Source: Pseudomonadota bacterium
GTDB lineage: Bacteria > Desulfobacterota > Desulfovibrionia > Desulfovibrionales > Desulfovibrionaceae
DNA: 8,356 nucleotides
Assembly: GCA_023417745.1 (NCBI GenBank)
Contig: JAEZEM010000248.1
Location: forward strand, 1-8,356
Direction of reading: 5' to 3'
The notes under the pieces: generated by a model
Told to the model about the DNA's origin: nothing
Database searches by the model: none
Seen by the model: only the letters and a program-made list of their open reading frames with translations
Shown: positions 6,504 to 8,356 of the stretch, one piece after another
Numbering within the stretch: the first letter of the stretch is position 1
How the letters are laid out: each line of letters opens with the position of its first letter
Made by a program: the position numbers and the translations under genes

Positions 6504-7433
6504 TTACGCCTCGGCCGCCTGGGGCAGCTTGTCGGGACGGTTGACGCTCACCACGGGGCAGGAGGCCCGCACGATGACCTGTTCCAGGGTGCTGCCGAAG
6601 GGCCGTTCGTCGGGATCGACGTCGCGGGCGTGATGGGCCATGACGATGAGGTCGGCCTGGCGTTCACGGGCGAACTTGACGATTTCGACGTAGGGCGTGC
6701 CCTCCCATACCTCGGAAGTATAGCTTTTGAAATCCCCGAGTTGGGTGGCGTATTCGTGGTGCAGGCGACGGCGGGACTCGGCCAGTTTGGCTTCGATGCC
6801 GTCCTGAGTCAGGGCGATGGGCGACTGGAAGCGACTCAAATCCACGCAGTGGAACAGGTGCAGCTCGCCGTCCACGGCCTTGACCACGGTCTTGGCGAAC
6901 TGGAAGGCCGATTCGGACGCCTTGGAGAAGTCCGTGGCGAAGACGATGTTGGAGAATCCGCCCCAAAACGAGGCGGACGGACGGCTGACGGTCAGCACCG
7001 GGCAGCGGGCGGCCTTGGCCACCTTGCGCAGGTTGTCGCCGACCACGCCGCGCTTGTAGAAGCCGGACTGCTGGCCTTCGGACGGACCGCACAGGACGAT
7101 CATGTCCACGTCCTTGGCCCGGGCAATGCGCAGCACCTCGCGGGAGGGAACGCCCACGGCCACTTCGATCTCGACGCCCGGCAGGGCTTCGAGCTGGTTG
7201 GCGTAGGTGGTGCGCAGCTCTTCAGCCACGCCTTCCAGGTATTCGGCGTCGGCATCGACTTCCTCGCCGGTGCGGGTGTCGATGACGAGATTGCTGTCGC
7301 CCTTGCCCGGGATGCCGAGCACGTGGAAAAGCGTCAGCTTGGAGCCGTACTGGCGGGCCATGTCGAAGGCCACGCGGGCGGCGCTGTCGCATTCCGGCGA
7401 ACCGGTTGTCGCAAACAGGATCTTATTGAACAT
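6504..7433 (-). CDS. Tandem universal stress protein (two UspA domains)
   Basis: 309-residue cytoplasmic protein with two UspA domains: residues about 1-150 (starts MFNKILFATTGSPECDSAAR) and about 160-300 (starts NIVFATDFSKASESAF). Each ends in the family's final strand, CPVLTVSRP and CPVVSVNRP. The usual nucleotide-binding pattern G-x2-G-x9-G-[ST] is incomplete: domain 1 has GPSEG ... GVVGDN (Gly132 followed by Asp133), and domain 2 keeps only FGST (Gly280-Ser281). ATP binding is therefore doubtful in domain 1 and uncertain in domain 2. Domain 1 contains an acidic insertion around residues 43-68. The start at 7433 has AGGGG on the - strand shortly before the ATG; the gene begins 59 bp after the Fe-S protein stop and ends 42 bp before the response regulator, fitting a shared transcript. 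Tandem Usp proteins bind nucleotides or partner proteins during stress or growth arrest; the target here is unknown. Confidence 0.9.
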   Translation of the reverse strand: MFNKILFATTGSPECDSAARVAFDMARQYGSKLTLFHVLGIPGKGDSNLVIDTRTGEEVDADAEYLEGVAEELRTTYANQLEALPGVEIEVAVGVPSREVLRIARAKDVDMIVLCGPSEGQQSGFYKRGVVGDNLRKVAKAARCPVLTVSRPSASFWGGFSNIVFATDFSKASESAFQFAKTVVKAVDGELHLFHCVDLSRFQSPIALTQDGIEAKLAESRRRLHHEYATQLGDFKSYTSEVWEGTPYVEIVKFARERQADLIVMAHHARDVDPDERPFGSTLEQVIVRASCPVVSVNRPDKLPQAAEA

Positions 7434-7454
7434 TCCAAACCCCTATTTCGTGTT

Positions 7455-7489
7455 AGAGGTGGAGGTTGCGTGCGGTTGGGCGCACCTCT
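7455..7489 (-). repeat. Imperfect hairpin between the Fe-S protein and Usp genes
   Basis: AGAGGTG (7455-7461) pairs with CACCTCT (7483-7489) across a 21-base loop, and an alternative inner stem GTGCG/CGCAC (7470-7474/7481-7485) overlaps it. It covers most of the 59-bp gap. It may be an RNA processing or stabilising structure; it is weak, and nothing marks it as a terminator. Confidence 0.25.
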
Positions 7490-7492
7490 TCC

Positions 7493-8356
7493 CTATTCCT
7501 CGTCGCCGTCGTCCTCGTCCTTGGGCTTGAGGTGTTCGGGCACGATGACCATTTTCAGCAGCAGCGGCTTGAGGAAGCTCCAGTCGATGTGGATGTGGTA
7601 CTCTTCCTCAAGGTCGCGGATGGCGTCCCAGCAGTTGTGGCAGGGCGCGATGACCAGCTTGGCTCCGGTGGCCAGAATCTGGTCGCGCTTGGTGAGAAGC
7701 GCCTTGTTGCGCTGGGGCCGGAACTTGCCGATGCCGTTGAAGCCGCCGCCGCCGCCGCAGCAGTAGTTATGCTCTTTGTTGGGCGTCATTTCCACGAGAT
7801 AGCCCGGCTCGACGAGATAGGACAGGATCTCGCGGGCGGTCTCGGCCAGACCCCAGTTGCGGATGTAGTTGCAGGAGTCCTGGTAGGTGACGGTCTGCTT
7901 GATCCGCTTGGTCGGGTCGATCTTGAGCTTGCCGGTGCGCAGGGCCTCGGCCACCCACTGGACGTAGTGGATGTAGGGCGCGGGCGGCTGGCCGTCGGGG
8001 CGTCCGGCCCAGAAGGGGCCTTCGATGACCGTGGCCCGGTGGGCGTGGCCGCATTCGGTGCCGATGACCCGTTTGGGCTTCAAGCGATCAATGGCCGCGT
8101 AGACGTTTTCCACCTGCAGCTTGCAGGCTTCCCAGTCGCCGGCGAACATCGACAGGCTGGTCTGTTCCCAACCTTCGCTGGGCACAGTCCAATTTTCCCC
8201 GGCGATATGGAACAGGATGGCCGCCTCGGCCAGATCCTCGGGATAGTGCTTGGGCTCGCGGGCGTTGCAGGTGTACATGATGTCCGCGTCTTCCTTGTCG
8301 ACGGGGATCTCAAGACCCGGCCAATCGTCCTGCTGCTCCTCGGCCATCCATTCGCA
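7493..8356 (-). CDS. HdrD/TmcB/HmcF-like CCG-domain iron-sulfur protein (5' partial)
   Basis: C-terminal part (287 residues visible) of a cysteine-rich-domain protein related to HdrD and to the TmcB/HmcF subunits of sulfate reducers, which pass electrons to or from thiol/disulfide couples through a special 4Fe-4S cluster. The frame is open to the edge, with Cys-Glu-Trp encoded ahead of the in-frame Met at 8347, so the N-terminus (normally carrying 4Fe-4S ferredoxin motifs) is outside. Counting from that Met, the second CCG domain is complete: Cys159 (YQDSCNY), Cys196-Cys197 (NYCCGGGGGF), Cys236 and Cys239 (APCHNC). The first is degenerate: Cys27 (YTCNAR) and Cys99 (TECGHA) remain, but the CCG position reads GENWTVPSEG. 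The tail is acidic (KPKDEDDGDEE). It is the most upstream visible gene of the - strand cluster. Assignment to TmcB rather than HmcF or another HdrD relative needs the missing upstream genes, so no symbol is given. Confidence 0.85.
   Translation of the reverse strand, partial: CEWMAEEQQDDWPGLEIPVDKEDADIMYTCNAREPKHYPEDLAEAAILFHIAGENWTVPSEGWEQTSLSMFAGDWEACKLQVENVYAAIDRLKPKRVIGTECGHAHRATVIEGPFWAGRPDGQPPAPYIHYVQWVAEALRTGKLKIDPTKRIKQTVTYQDSCNYIRNWGLAETAREILSYLVEPGYLVEMTPNKEHNYCCGGGGGFNGIGKFRPQRNKALLTKRDQILATGAKLVIAPCHNCWDAIRDLEEEYHIHIDWSFLKPLLLKMVIVPEHLKPKDEDDGDEE

Noticed and set aside
7741..7762. GCC/GGC triplet run that looks like a simple repeat
   Set aside because: It encodes the glycine run of the conserved CCGGGGG motif in the Fe-S protein, so it is explained by protein function.
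5841..7766. 641-codon open frame on the + strand opposite the regulator, Usp and Fe-S genes
   Set aside because: It is the antisense of well-recognised genes; its translation is Gly/Val/His/Asp-rich low-complexity sequence, typical of shadow frames in GC-rich DNA, and it runs through several gene boundaries.

Overview
The window is GC-rich (strong G/C bias at third codon positions) and looks like a chromosomal segment of a sulfate-reducing Desulfovibrionaceae bacterium (Desulfovibrio / Solidesulfovibrio type). That placement is an inference from protein content: an HdrD/TmcB/HmcF-like cysteine-rich (CCG-domain) iron-sulfur protein next to a tandem universal stress protein, a receiver-only response regulator and a REC-PAS-PAS histidine kinase. 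No mobile element, CRISPR array, rRNA or tRNA was seen.

Left part (1-1803, + strand): a two-gene metal-transport unit. A 5'-truncated COG0701/DUF318 permease (CCECG motif, Cys/His-rich cytoplasmic-type loop) overlaps by ATGA a TIGR03943/YcgQ-type membrane subunit. A 10-bp hairpin just after the second stop probably ends the unit.

Middle (1804-3970): a single + strand gene for a secreted M6-family zinc metalloprotease. It probably starts at a TTG (1912) behind an AAGGAG, giving a clean 23-residue signal peptide. Its zinc motif carries one residue more than the usual HExxHxxGxxD spacing, and a canonical EF-hand loop sits inside the catalytic domain. A 322-bp gene-free stretch follows, containing two perfect hairpins. 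The stronger one (13 bp) is a good candidate for a shared terminator between the convergent protease and kinase genes.

Right part (3971-8356, - strand): four genes in one direction, in transcription order CCG-domain Fe-S protein (N-terminus outside the window), tandem Usp protein, receiver-only response regulator, and a REC-PAS-PAS-HisKA-HATPase kinase. The first three are tightly spaced (59 and 42 bp gaps). The kinase follows after 205 bp that include a perfect 13-bp GC hairpin right behind the regulator stop, so it may be transcribed at a different level. None of the signalling proteins has a DNA-binding domain. Together they suggest a phosphorelay and stress module tied to a membrane or cytoplasmic thiol/electron-transfer complex. 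The kinase's second PAS domain has a Cys cluster that could sense redox state or a metal. The link between the parts is inferred from gene order only.
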